Source of the DNA: Treponemataceae bacterium
GTDB taxonomy: Bacteria; Spirochaetota; Spirochaetia; Treponematales; Treponemataceae
Direction: 5' to 3'
Length of the DNA: 64,000 nt
NCBI GenBank assembly: GCA_024402435.1
Contig: JAKSTU010000004.1
Location: 16,574-80,573, forward strand
Part shown: in pieces, positions 44,568 through 52,971 of the stretch
Layout of the letters: each line of letters starts with the position of its first letter
How positions within the stretch are numbered: position 1 is the first letter of the stretch
Made by a program: the position numbers and the translations under genes
Notes under the pieces: model-generated
Told to the model about the DNA's origin: nothing
What the model saw: the letters and a program-made list of their open reading frames with translations, nothing else
Databases searched by the model: none

Positions 44568-46078
44568 TTTTCTCCTCCCGCAATGGTTTCCATGATCTTT
44601 TTCTGGTTAAGGTCTTCACCGTTCAGTTCGCCGACAACCTTAAGGTCGCGCAAAACAACCAGGCGGGAACATGTACGGAGCATTTCGTCAATTTCAGAAG
44701 AAATGAATGTAATGCTTTTTCCTTCTTTTGCCAGTTTGAGTACCAGTTCCTGAATCTCGATCTTTGTACCGATATCAATACCGCGAGTAGGCTCATCCAG
44801 AATAAGATACTGGGGATTTGAAAGGAGCCAGCGTCCCAGAATTACTTTCTGCTGGTTACCGCCGGAAAGTGATTTGATCGGTGTTTCACGTGATGCTGTC
44901 TTAACTTCAAGCAGCTTGATGTATTCGTCAGCAAAAGCTTCTGCCTGAGCACGGGAAATCGGTCTGAAGGCACCTCTGAGAACCTGCAGTGCAAGAATGA
45001 TATTCTCACGTACGGAAAGATCACCGATGATACCGTCACGCTTGCGGTCTTCAGCAAGATAGCTGATTCCGTTTTTCATTGCATCAATAGGCTTCTTGAT
45101 GGAAACTTCTTTTCCGTTGATTTTGACTTTTCCGCTCAGAACCCGGTCTGCACCATAAATCGTACGGACACATTCACTGCGTCCTGATCCCAGAAGTCCG
45201 GTAAATCCGTTGACTTCACCTTTATAAATCTTGAAGTCAAAAGGACGGATTCCGCTTGTACTCTGAAGACCTTCACCTTCATAAACAGGAACTTCGTCTT
45301 CACTGTGTACGACTACTTCATGAGAAGCTTTCAGGCTGGCCATTTCGTCCAGGTCTTTTCCGAGCATTTTGGAAACAAGCTGAACGCGGGGCAGATCTTC
45401 AATAACATATTCGCCAACCAGTTTTCCGTCACGGAGAACAGTAATGCGGTCACAGACTTCATAAACCTGCTCAAGGAAGTGTGTTACGAAAATGATTCCT
45501 ACACCTTTTTTCTTAAGGTCCAGCATCAGTTTGAACAGCTTCTGAACTTCCTGATCGTCCAAAGAAGATGTGGGCTCGTCAAGAATCAGAATCTTGCATT
45601 CCATGTCCACAGCGCGGGCAATGGCAACCATCTGCTGAACAGCGATTGAACAGCTTGAAAGCTGCTGTGTAGGCTGTGCGGGAATTCCCAATGATTCAAG
45701 GATTTTTCCCGCCTTTTCGTTCATCTGCTTCCAATTTACTCCGGCACCCTTTGTGCGGCCGATATACATGTTTTCAGCAACAGTAAGGTTATGACAGAGT
45801 GTAATTTCCTGATACACAGTACTGATACCGCTGTTCTGTGCATCCTGTGGTGATTTTATAAGTATGGGTTTGTCGCTTTCGCCGACATAAACCTCGCCTT
45901 CGTCTTTCTGATAAACGCCGGTCAGAACTTTAATCAGCGTGGACTTGCCGGCACCGTTTTCTCCCATGAGAGCATGGATTTCGCCCTTGCGCAGAGTGAA
46001 ATCAACGTCTTCCAACGCTTTTACGCCGGGGAAAAACTTGGATATGCCACGCATCTTCAAAACAATATCTTCTTGCAT
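44564..46078 (-). CDS. ytfR: Sugar ABC transporter ATPase, YtfR/RbsA-like (two ABC domains)
   Basis: A 504-residue ATPase with two fused ABC domains. The N-terminal domain has Walker A GENGAGKST (39-47) and Walker B LILDEPTSSLD; the C-terminal domain has a degenerate Walker A (TGLLGSGRSE), LSGGNQQKVILGRWL and ILDEPTRGID, the usual RbsA pattern. It powers import of a pentose or hexose. A terminator lies between it and the binding-protein gene. Confidence 0.93.
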   Translation of the reverse strand: MQEDIVLKMRGISKFFPGVKALEDVDFTLRKGEIHALMGENGAGKSTLIKVLTGVYQKDEGEVYVGESDKPILIKSPQDAQNSGISTVYQEITLCHNLTVAENMYIGRTKGAGVNWKQMNEKAGKILESLGIPAQPTQQLSSCSIAVQQMVAIARAVDMECKILILDEPTSSLDDQEVQKLFKLMLDLKKKGVGIIFVTHFLEQVYEVCDRITVLRDGKLVGEYVIEDLPRVQLVSKMLGKDLDEMASLKASHEVVVHSEDEVPVYEGEGLQSTSGIRPFDFKIYKGEVNGFTGLLGSGRSECVRTIYGADRVLSGKVKINGKEVSIKKPIDAMKNGISYLAEDRKRDGIIGDLSVRENIILALQVLRGAFRPISRAQAEAFADEYIKLLEVKTASRETPIKSLSGGNQQKVILGRWLLSNPQYLILDEPTRGIDIGTKIEIQELVLKLAKEGKSITFISSEIDEMLRTCSRLVVLRDLKVVGELNGEDLNQKKIMETIAGGEK

Positions 46079-46109
46079 GGATTCGCCTCCGGTTTTTTAT
46101 TTAGTTTGA

Positions 46110-46147
46110 AAAAAAAACGCGGGACCAGTTAGAATCGATCCCGCGTT
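46110..46147 (-). terminator. Hairpin terminator between binding protein and ATPase genes
   Basis: Minus strand: AAACGCGGGA ... TCCCGCGTTT, then a long T-run. It probably lets only part of the transcripts continue, giving more binding protein than membrane components. Confidence 0.8.
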
Positions 46148-46171
46148 TATCAGTTATCCAGGTATCAAACC

Positions 46172-47152
46172 TTAGATTCCGTATGTGTCAACATCAGCCT
46201 GTGTGATTTTTGCTGCGTCGAAACCTTTTTCATCCATGATGATTGTTTTCTGAGCAGGTGCTTTTCCGGATTCAAGTGTTTTGATTATGTCAACAATGTA
46301 TGATGACTGGAAGGGGTTACACTGACCATCGTAGTTCCAGTTACCTTTGAGCAGTTCTTCGAGAGCCCATTTGTTGCAGTCGAATCCCATTACGATAACG
46401 TCTTTTCCAACACCGTGAGAGATGTTTGCTTTGTCCAGAGCTGCTACAGCACCTTTAGCCATATCGTCGTTTTCAGCGTAGATTACGTTGAATTCTTTTC
46501 CTGAGTCGATAACAGCCTGTACAATCTGCTGTGCGTTTTCTGCGTTCCATGTAGCTGTCTGCTGTGTTACCATTGTCCAGTTAGCATTTTTAGCAACTTC
46601 AACATCGAGAGCAGCTGTGCGTCCGATCTGAGCAGCTGTACCCATAGCACCCTGGATATGGATTACTTTGTATTCAGCAAGGTTCTGAGCTTTCAGCCAA
46701 TCAACAGCTGTCTGGCCTTCTTTTGCCATGTCAGAAACGACAGAAGCAGCATAGAGAGAAGGATCTGCATCGATTGTGCGGTCGAACAGGATTACCTGGA
46801 TTCCGGCAGCTTTTGCATCTTTAAGAACTGAGTCCCAACCTGTTGTAGCAGCAGCTGAAAGCAGCAGGTAGTCTACTTCGTCCTGAATCATTTTCTGTGC
46901 AGCAGCAATCTGCTCATCGTTAATCAAGCTGTATGCGAACTGTGGTTCATAACCGTTTTCTTTTGTGAATGTTTTCTTCAGGTCATCAACGTTTGCAGAG
47001 CGGTATCCTGATTCGTTGGGGTCGTTGTTGATGATACCAACTTTGATCAGGTCAGATTTTGCAGCAGCTGCAGGAGCAGCTTCCTTTTTTCCACCAGCGA
47101 ATGCGCTGAATGCCAAGAGAGCAACCAAGAGTGTTGCCAAGATTTTTTTCAT
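46172..47152 (-). CDS. ytfQ: Periplasmic sugar-binding protein, YtfQ-like
   Basis: A 326-residue type I periplasmic binding protein (Peripla_BP_4). The signal peptide is residues 1-18 (LLVALLAFSAFA) followed by GGKKEAAPAAAA; there is no lipobox Cys. Family-specific stretches are ATTGWDSVLKDAKAAGIQVILFDRTIDADPSLYAASVVSDM and YAENDDMAKGAVAALDKA. E. coli YtfQ binds galactofuranose; related proteins bind galactose or arabinose, so the exact sugar is not certain. Strong AAGGAG site; first gene of the operon. Confidence 0.88.
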   Translation of the reverse strand: MKKILATLLVALLAFSAFAGGKKEAAPAAAAKSDLIKVGIINNDPNESGYRSANVDDLKKTFTKENGYEPQFAYSLINDEQIAAAQKMIQDEVDYLLLSAAATTGWDSVLKDAKAAGIQVILFDRTIDADPSLYAASVVSDMAKEGQTAVDWLKAQNLAEYKVIHIQGAMGTAAQIGRTAALDVEVAKNANWTMVTQQTATWNAENAQQIVQAVIDSGKEFNVIYAENDDMAKGAVAALDKANISHGVGKDVIVMGFDCNKWALEELLKGNWNYDGQCNPFQSSYIVDIIKTLESGKAPAQKTIIMDEKGFDAAKITQADVDTYGI

Positions 47153-47464
47153 AATCTTTCTCCTTTAAGTAGTTGACGGATTCCCGTCTCAAAAATTAAT
47201 TCTCCCTCTGTCGGAGGACATTGTCAGAATAGTATTGAAAAGTCCATAAGTACATGAGTTTTTTTATGAACTTTTGTTGAAGTTTTTTTGTCCGCTGATG
47301 TTCAGAAACCTGTCAGTCAAAGGGCTTTTTTTTGAAAGTTGATTTTTTTATGGGCAAAAAGTTGATTTTTTTCTTTGCCGGTAATTTTTTTTCAGATTCT
47401 TTTCCGGTTATTTTTGGAAGGCTTTGTAACATTTTTTTCCAGTTTTTCTTCAAAAACGCAAAAT

Positions 47465-47502
47465 ATGCAATGTTTTTTGTGAAAACTAAGCAAAAATTGC
47501 AT
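47465..47502. promoter_or_regulatory. Inverted repeat, possible operator upstream of the GH105-like gene
   Basis: ATGCAAT (47465-47471) and ATTGCAT (47496-47502) are perfect inverted arms with centres 31 bp apart, about three helical turns, so both lie on the same DNA face. The right arm touches the -35 element. Confidence 0.4.
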
Positions 47503-47530
47503 TGTCGGCTGATTTTTTCACCCCTATGCT
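47502..47530 (+). promoter_or_regulatory. Promoter of the GH105-like gene, predicted leaderless
   Basis: Plus strand: -35 TTGTCG (47502-47507), 17-nt spacer, -10 TATGCT (47525-47530). The ATG at 47537 begins 6 nt after the -10. No ribosome binding site is present. Confidence 0.6.
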
Positions 47531-47536
47531 GAATTC

Positions 47537-48637
47537 ATGAGCATGGAAACGAAAGAAAAAATTATAAAAACATTTGACCGGCTCGCCGTGAGCTTCCGGA
47601 AGGTTCTGTATGAAGAAGACACAACCTTCATGGAAAACATGCGCAAAAAAGGATTTCCTGAAGAGGAAATCAAAAAATATCAGTTCTGGGAATGGACACA
47701 GGGCGTAGGACTGTACGGATTCTGGCGCTACTTTGAATTCACCGGGAACTCTCAGTATCTGGATCTGCTGGTTTCTTATTATGACCGTCAGCTTGAAATC
47801 GGGCTTCCTGCAAAAAACGTGAATACTGTTGCGCCGCTTCTGCCCCTTTCTTTTCTGGCTGAATATACCCATAACGATGCTTACATGAACGTCTGCAAAG
47901 AATGGGCTTCCTGGATAATGGAATCTTTTCCGCGGACAAAGGAAGGCGGGTTCCAGCACATTACCTCCGACTCCATCAATGAAGGTGAACTTTGGGACGA
48001 CACACTGTTCATGACAGTGCTTTTTCTTGCAAACATGGGACGGATTCTTGGAAATGCAAAATACACTGATGAAGCTTTGTACCAGTTTCTGATTCATGCG
48101 AAATATCTTGCAGACAGAAAAACCGGTCTCTGGTACCACGGCTGGACTTTCGGACAGATGAACAATTTTGCCGGCGCCTTCTGGGGACGCGGAAACAGCT
48201 GGATTACTGCTGCAATTCCGGAGTTTCTCTCAATAGTAAATTGTGGAGAAGCGGACAGACGTTATCTTCAGGGGCTGCTTGAGACACAGGTGGAAACGCT
48301 TTCTCATCTGCAGGCTGAAGACGGAATGTGGCACACATTGCTGGACGATGCTTCTTCGTATAAGGAAGCTTCAGCAACCTGCGGAATCGGTTACGGAATT
48401 CTCCGCGGAATCAGTATGGGACTTCTTGAACCGGAGTACAGCAGATGCGCGGAAAAAGCTCTTGAATCTGTGTTGGACTGCATTGATCAGGATGGCGTAG
48501 TAAATCAGGTTTCTTACGGAACGCCCATGGGAAGAGAAACAAAAGATTTCTACAAGCAGATTCCCATCAGATCCATGCCTTACGGACAGGCTCTTGCAAT
48601 GCTTTTCCTGCTTGAAATGCTGAAGCTGGAAAAATAG
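47537..48637 (+). CDS. GH105-like unsaturated uronyl / rhamnogalacturonyl hydrolase (YteR family)
   Basis: A 366-residue (alpha/alpha)6-barrel enzyme without a signal peptide, so cytoplasmic. Seen: WEWTQGVGLYGFWRY near the N terminus, ELWDDTLFMTVLFLANMG with the catalytic Asp (154 or 155) and WGRGNSWITAAIPEFL (216-230), the family pattern. Such enzymes remove the unsaturated uronic acid left by polysaccharide lyases from short pectin or glycan fragments. A divergent sugar importer lies upstream and an Opp-type importer downstream. No ribosome binding site precedes either possible ATG (47537, 47543). Confidence 0.87.
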   Translation: MSMETKEKIIKTFDRLAVSFRKVLYEEDTTFMENMRKKGFPEEEIKKYQFWEWTQGVGLYGFWRYFEFTGNSQYLDLLVSYYDRQLEIGLPAKNVNTVAPLLPLSFLAEYTHNDAYMNVCKEWASWIMESFPRTKEGGFQHITSDSINEGELWDDTLFMTVLFLANMGRILGNAKYTDEALYQFLIHAKYLADRKTGLWYHGWTFGQMNNFAGAFWGRGNSWITAAIPEFLSIVNCGEADRRYLQGLLETQVETLSHLQAEDGMWHTLLDDASSYKEASATCGIGYGILRGISMGLLEPEYSRCAEKALESVLDCIDQDGVVNQVSYGTPMGRETKDFYKQIPIRSMPYGQALAMLFLLEMLKLEK

Positions 48638-48744
48638 AGCAGGAACAAAAAAGTCGTTTTCAGGCAAGTGCCTGTCAACATATGGAACTACAAAAATTCG
48701 CGTTGTCAGCGCGTTTTTTGAGATAGTAATTTTAGGAGGAAAAA

Positions 48745-50673
48745 ATGAAAAAGATTGCTTTGACCGTTATTCTTACGGTTCTGGCTTGCGGACTGGTTTT
48801 TGCAGGCGGAAAATCAGAAGCAAAAACAACAACAACAAATGCAAAAACAGTTTCTACAGTTGTTGTTAAAGAAGCTCCGGAACTGGCTGCAAAAGTTGCT
48901 GCCGGAGAACTGCCGCCACTGGAACAGCGCATCCCTGATGCAAACAATGTTCTTGTTTCAAACATGGAATCAACCGGTACTTACGGCGGAAACATGAAGT
49001 TCGTATCCAACGGTTCAGGAAGCCGCTGGACAATCGGAAAACTCATGGAAGAACCCATGTTCCGCTTCAAACTTGACGGAACAATTGAACCCAACGTTGC
49101 AAAAGATTATTCAATCAGTGACGACTGCCGCGTTTATACAATTTATCTGCGCAAAGGCATGAAATGGTCTGACGGTGTTCCTTTCACAGCAGACGACGTT
49201 GTCTTCTATTATAATGACATGTGTCTTACAAAGTGGTTCGGAAAATCACTTTATGACTGCTTCTATTCAACAAACACAGAAACAGGTGTAAAAACTCCCT
49301 GTACTGTTGAAAAAGTTGATGACTACACAGTCCGCGTAACATTCGTTGACCCCAACGTTACATTCCTTGAAAGCCTTTCAAACGACAGCAAATGGTTCTT
49401 TGCTCCCAAACACTTCATTGAACCTCTGATGGCAGATTCTGATGCAAGCGCAAAAGCACTCGGCTATTCAGATGCAAAAGCAATGGGAAAAGCTTACGGT
49501 TACTACTACTGGGAAATTCCCGGACGCCCCACACTGCGCCCTTGGGTTGCTGACAACGACATCAACAGCGAACTTCATACATACAGCCGCAACCCCTACT
49601 ACTGGAAGGTTGATGATGAAGGAAAACAGCTTCCTTATGTAAACCAGCTCCAGTTCTTCAAAATTGCTGATGCAGAACAGTCAAAACTCCGCGCACTGGC
49701 CGGTGATGTAGACTTTGCCGCAATGGGTCTGGGTGACTACGCTCTTCTCAAAGCAAATGCTGAAAAAGGCGGATACGAACTTTACACATGGGCAACAACA
49801 AGCTGGGCAACAAAAGCAACTGTAGTTCACTTCAACCAGACAATCAAAGACCTGCGCTACCGCGAAATCTTCCAGAAGAAAGAATTCCGCGAAGCAATGT
49901 CTATCTCTGTTGACCGCGAAGAAGTTTCAGAACTGATTACTGACGGATTCGGTGCTCCTTCTCAGTCTGCTGTTCCGGAAGGACTTCTGGGATACTCTTC
50001 AGAATGGACAAACAAATGGACTGATTACGATCCTGCAAAAGCGAACAAACTGCTCGACTCCATCGGACTCAGCAAGAAAGACAAGAACGGATACCGCACA
50101 TTTGCTGACGGTTCAGAGTTCGTAATCAACATTCAGGTAACAGACATTGACGATGTTTCTACAACAGAAAAAATGGCTGAGCTTCTTGCAAAATACTGGG
50201 GTGCTGTAGGCATCAAAACAACTGAAAAAGTTTATGCCCGCGACCTTATGACTGAAATCTGCAATGCAAACGATCACGAAGTTCTTCTTGGACCGCTCAA
50301 TGCAATCAATGCTTCAAACCCCATTCTGCGCCCCAACGGAATCATTCCTCTGGGAATCTACTCAGCATGGGCAGGTGCTTATGGTGAATACACAGCAACA
50401 AACGGTGCTTCCGGTGTTAAACCCGAAGGCGATGTTGCAAAACTGATTGAACTGTACAACAAAGCAAAGGTTTCACCTGATTATGTTCCCTATGCAAAAG
50501 AAATCCTGAAACTTCATCAGGAAAACATTTGGGAAATTGCATACTGTGCAGCATCACCTACACTTATCATCAAGAACGCAAAACTCCAGAACATCGGTTC
50601 CAACCTGATTTTCTGTGAAGAGTTCCGCGATCTGGGTATTGCTCACATCGAAAACGCTTATTTCAAGAACTGA
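48745..50673 (+). CDS. ABC transporter substrate-binding protein, family 5 (Opp/Dpp type)
   Basis: A 642-residue periplasmic binding protein (SBP_bac_5). Signal peptide 1-20 (VLACGLVFA) followed by GGKSEAKTTTT; no clear lipobox. Seen: RKGMKWSDGVPFTADDVVFYY, a family signature, and FRQ-like EFREAMSISVDREEV. This class binds peptides, but many bacterial members (for example in Thermotoga) bind oligosaccharides such as mannans; the mannosidase gene downstream makes a glycan ligand likely here. TAGGAGG site 6-7 nt before the ATG. A hairpin pair follows the gene. Confidence 0.9.
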   Translation: MKKIALTVILTVLACGLVFAGGKSEAKTTTTNAKTVSTVVVKEAPELAAKVAAGELPPLEQRIPDANNVLVSNMESTGTYGGNMKFVSNGSGSRWTIGKLMEEPMFRFKLDGTIEPNVAKDYSISDDCRVYTIYLRKGMKWSDGVPFTADDVVFYYNDMCLTKWFGKSLYDCFYSTNTETGVKTPCTVEKVDDYTVRVTFVDPNVTFLESLSNDSKWFFAPKHFIEPLMADSDASAKALGYSDAKAMGKAYGYYYWEIPGRPTLRPWVADNDINSELHTYSRNPYYWKVDDEGKQLPYVNQLQFFKIADAEQSKLRALAGDVDFAAMGLGDYALLKANAEKGGYELYTWATTSWATKATVVHFNQTIKDLRYREIFQKKEFREAMSISVDREEVSELITDGFGAPSQSAVPEGLLGYSSEWTNKWTDYDPAKANKLLDSIGLSKKDKNGYRTFADGSEFVINIQVTDIDDVSTTEKMAELLAKYWGAVGIKTTEKVYARDLMTEICNANDHEVLLGPLNAINASNPILRPNGIIPLGIYSAWAGAYGEYTATNGASGVKPEGDVAKLIELYNKAKVSPDYVPYAKEILKLHQENIWEIAYCAASPTLIIKNAKLQNIGSNLIFCEEFRDLGIAHIENAYFKN

Positions 50674-50754
50674 TTCAGTGATTCGGGTCTGCCGGCTGTG
50701 GCGGACCCGATCGGCTGAAACTTCGGTGCCCTTTGTTGCTGAAGGGCATCGGAG
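50674..50754 (+). other. Tandem hairpins between binding-protein and permease genes
   Basis: Hairpin 1: TTCAG-TCGGGTC with GACCCGA-CTGAA (50674-50719). Hairpin 2: CTTCGGTGCCCTT with AAGGGCATCGGAG (50721-50754), 13 pairs including two G-T. No T-run follows. Likely protects the binding-protein mRNA and lowers permease expression. Confidence 0.65.
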
Positions 50755-50822
50755 CTCACTCCGTGTAAAAAATCATAAAAACATCAAAGTTTTTTGGAAA
50801 AAATCTATTTAAGGGGGTCGGC

Positions 50823-51818
50823 ATGCTCAAATACATAGGGAAGCGCATTCTTCTGATGATTCCGACAATTTTTATCATGTCCGTCGCATGCTTTTTTATC
50901 ATTCAGTTACCGCCCGGTGATGCGCTTTCAAGCTATATCACGACAATGCAGCAAGAAGGTGAAATCGTTACCCAGGAGATTATTGAACAGCTCCGCAATG
51001 AATACGGGCTTGATCAGCCGTGGATTGTTCAGTATTTCAAATGGATTTCCAATATAATTTTTCATGGTGAATGGGGTTATTCCTTTGAATACGAACGCCC
51101 TGTTCTTGAAATCGTCAACCGCTACATGGGCCTTACCATTGTCATCTCACTGATAACAATGCTGTTTACTTATCTGGTTTCAATCCCCATCGGAATTTAC
51201 AGTGCCTTGCACCAGTATTCAGTCGGAGACTACATTTTCAGCGGAATCGGCTTTTTGGGAATGGCAACGCCAAACTTCCTGCTGGCCATTATTCTGATGT
51301 ATCTGTCCTTTGTCTGGACAGGAGACCCGCTTTTGGGAATCTTCAGTGATGAAATGCTGCAGAACGGATTCAGCATGCAGTACTTCGGCGAGTTCTGCAA
51401 ACGAATGATCATTCCCGTTGTGGTCATCGGTACTTCAGGAACTTGCGGCGTAATCCGCACTGTCCGCGCTCAGATGCTGGACGAACTTACAAAGCAATAC
51501 ACACTTACTGCACGGGCAAAAGGTGTTTCAGAAAAGCGCATTACTTACAAATACTGTGTCCGCGCCGCACTTAACCCGGTTGTTTCAGGTCTTGCAGGTT
51601 CTTTGTCATCAATTTTTACCGGTTCTACAATTTCTGCAATCGTCATGAACCTTCCCATTCAGGGTCCTGTTCTTTACAAAGCACTTAAAGCCCAGGACAT
51701 GTATCTTGCCGGTGGAATCCTTTTCATTCTGGCATTTTTGGTTTGTATCGGAACACTTCTTTCAGACATCATGCTGGCATGGCTTGATCCGAGAATCCGT
51801 TTTTCTGACAGGAGCTAG
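50823..51818 (+). CDS. ABC transporter permease, OppB/DppB type
   Basis: A 331-residue inner-membrane permease with six hydrophobic segments; N terminus MLKYIGKRILLMIPTIFIMS, coupling EAA-like loop YTLTARAKGVSEKRITYKYCVRAALNPVV. GGGGG lies 5 nt before the ATG. Forms the channel with the next permease. Confidence 0.92.
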   Translation: MLKYIGKRILLMIPTIFIMSVACFFIIQLPPGDALSSYITTMQQEGEIVTQEIIEQLRNEYGLDQPWIVQYFKWISNIIFHGEWGYSFEYERPVLEIVNRYMGLTIVISLITMLFTYLVSIPIGIYSALHQYSVGDYIFSGIGFLGMATPNFLLAIILMYLSFVWTGDPLLGIFSDEMLQNGFSMQYFGEFCKRMIIPVVVIGTSGTCGVIRTVRAQMLDELTKQYTLTARAKGVSEKRITYKYCVRAALNPVVSGLAGSLSSIFTGSTISAIVMNLPIQGPVLYKALKAQDMYLAGGILFILAFLVCIGTLLSDIMLAWLDPRIRFSDRS

Positions 51819-51821
51819 AAA

Positions 51822-52949
51822 ATGGCAAAGAAAATATCAAAAGAAGAAGACTATTTCCTGGCGTCACAGTGGAAACTGATGGGCCGCAAACTGGTAAAGC
51901 ATAAGCTGGCAAAAGTCAGTCTGATTATTCTGGGCTTTCTGTATCTGGTTGCAATTTTCGGAAACTTCATCGCTCCCCAGGGACTTACTCAGTATGACAG
52001 CAAATCCAAAGACGTGCGTCCCACAAAAATCCACATGTGGGATACTGAGGGAAAATTCCACGGACTTTTTGTTTATGGTTTTGAAGTAAAAGTTGACCGC
52101 AATCCCATGTCTGAAACTTATCTGCAGAAAACATATGTTGAAAAGACAGACAGCATCTACAAAATCAAATGGTTTGTTCAGGGAAAAGAAGGTGACGAAT
52201 ACAAGATTCTCGGACTTATTCCCTGCAATCTCCACCTTTTCGGAACAGAGGAAGGCGGCCGTATTTTCCTGATGGGAACCGATTCCATGGGACGCGATAT
52301 TTTCTCACGTCTTGTAATCGGCAGTCAGGTGTCTTTGAGCATTCCCCTCGTAGGTACTGCCATCAGTTTTGTACTTGGAATCCTTTTGGGAGGACTTGCC
52401 GGCTATTTCGGCGGTTGGGTTGACACCACAATTTCGCGCATCATTGAAGTTATTTCTTCATTCCCGTCAATTCCTCTTTGGATGGCACTTTCTGCCGCCA
52501 TTCCGCCCAGCATTCCTATTACAAAGGTTTATCTTTACATAACAATCATCATGTCCTTCATTTCATGGACCGGATTGGCCCGCATCGTCCGCGGAAAGTT
52601 CATTTCTCTCCGAAAAGAAGACTTTGTAATGGCTGCCCGTCTTGCCGGTGTAAGCGATATGAAAATCATCATCAAACATCTGGTACCCGGATTTCTGGGC
52701 TACCTGATTGTAAGCCTGACTTTGGGAATTCCCAGCATGATCATCGGTGAAACATCCATGAGCTTTCTGGGTCTCGGTATGCGTTCTCCTGCAACCAGCT
52801 GGGGCGTTCTTCTTCAGGAAGCACAGAACATTACGAACATCGGTCTGTATCCCTGGAAACTTATTCCCCTGTTTTTTGTAATCATTGCAGTTCTTGCCTT
52901 CAACTTCCTGGGCGACGGACTCCGTGATGCCGCTGACCCGTACAAATAA
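51822..52949 (+). CDS. ABC transporter permease, OppC/DppC type with extended periplasmic segment
   Basis: A 375-residue permease. After the first membrane helix (about 33-52) there is an unusually long hydrophilic segment (about 53-155), then GTDSMGRDIFSRLVIGSQVSL and the other five helices with the coupling loop EDFVMAARLAGVSDMKIIIKHLVP. The extended segment is common in glycan-type Opp transporters as opposed to peptide transporters; that link is inference. AGGAG site 7 nt before the ATG, 3 nt after the previous stop. Confidence 0.9.
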   Translation: MAKKISKEEDYFLASQWKLMGRKLVKHKLAKVSLIILGFLYLVAIFGNFIAPQGLTQYDSKSKDVRPTKIHMWDTEGKFHGLFVYGFEVKVDRNPMSETYLQKTYVEKTDSIYKIKWFVQGKEGDEYKILGLIPCNLHLFGTEEGGRIFLMGTDSMGRDIFSRLVIGSQVSLSIPLVGTAISFVLGILLGGLAGYFGGWVDTTISRIIEVISSFPSIPLWMALSAAIPPSIPITKVYLYITIIMSFISWTGLARIVRGKFISLRKEDFVMAARLAGVSDMKIIIKHLVPGFLGYLIVSLTLGIPSMIIGETSMSFLGLGMRSPATSWGVLLQEAQNITNIGLYPWKLIPLFFVIIAVLAFNFLGDGLRDAADPYK

Positions 52950-52971
52950 GCGGTTTGAAAAGGATAAACAA

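Larger units (their letters stand above)
47153..47536. other. T-rich divergent intergenic region (384 bp)
   Basis: Holds the upstream region of the ytfQ-like gene (minus) and the promoter of the GH105-like gene (plus). Very T-rich on the plus strand with a direct repeat AAGTTGATTTTTTT (about 47336-47349 and 47360-47373). An inverted repeat ATGCAAT/ATTGCAT abuts the GH105 promoter. No ORF or RNA gene recognised; I could not assign a convincing promoter for the binding-protein gene. Confidence 0.6.

Noticed and set aside
44882..44897. parS-like sequence TGTTTCACGTGATGCT inside the YtfR-like gene
   Set aside because: Matches 13 of 16 bases of the parS palindrome but the right half is poor, it is not symmetric, and it lies within a coding region about 9 kb from parAB.
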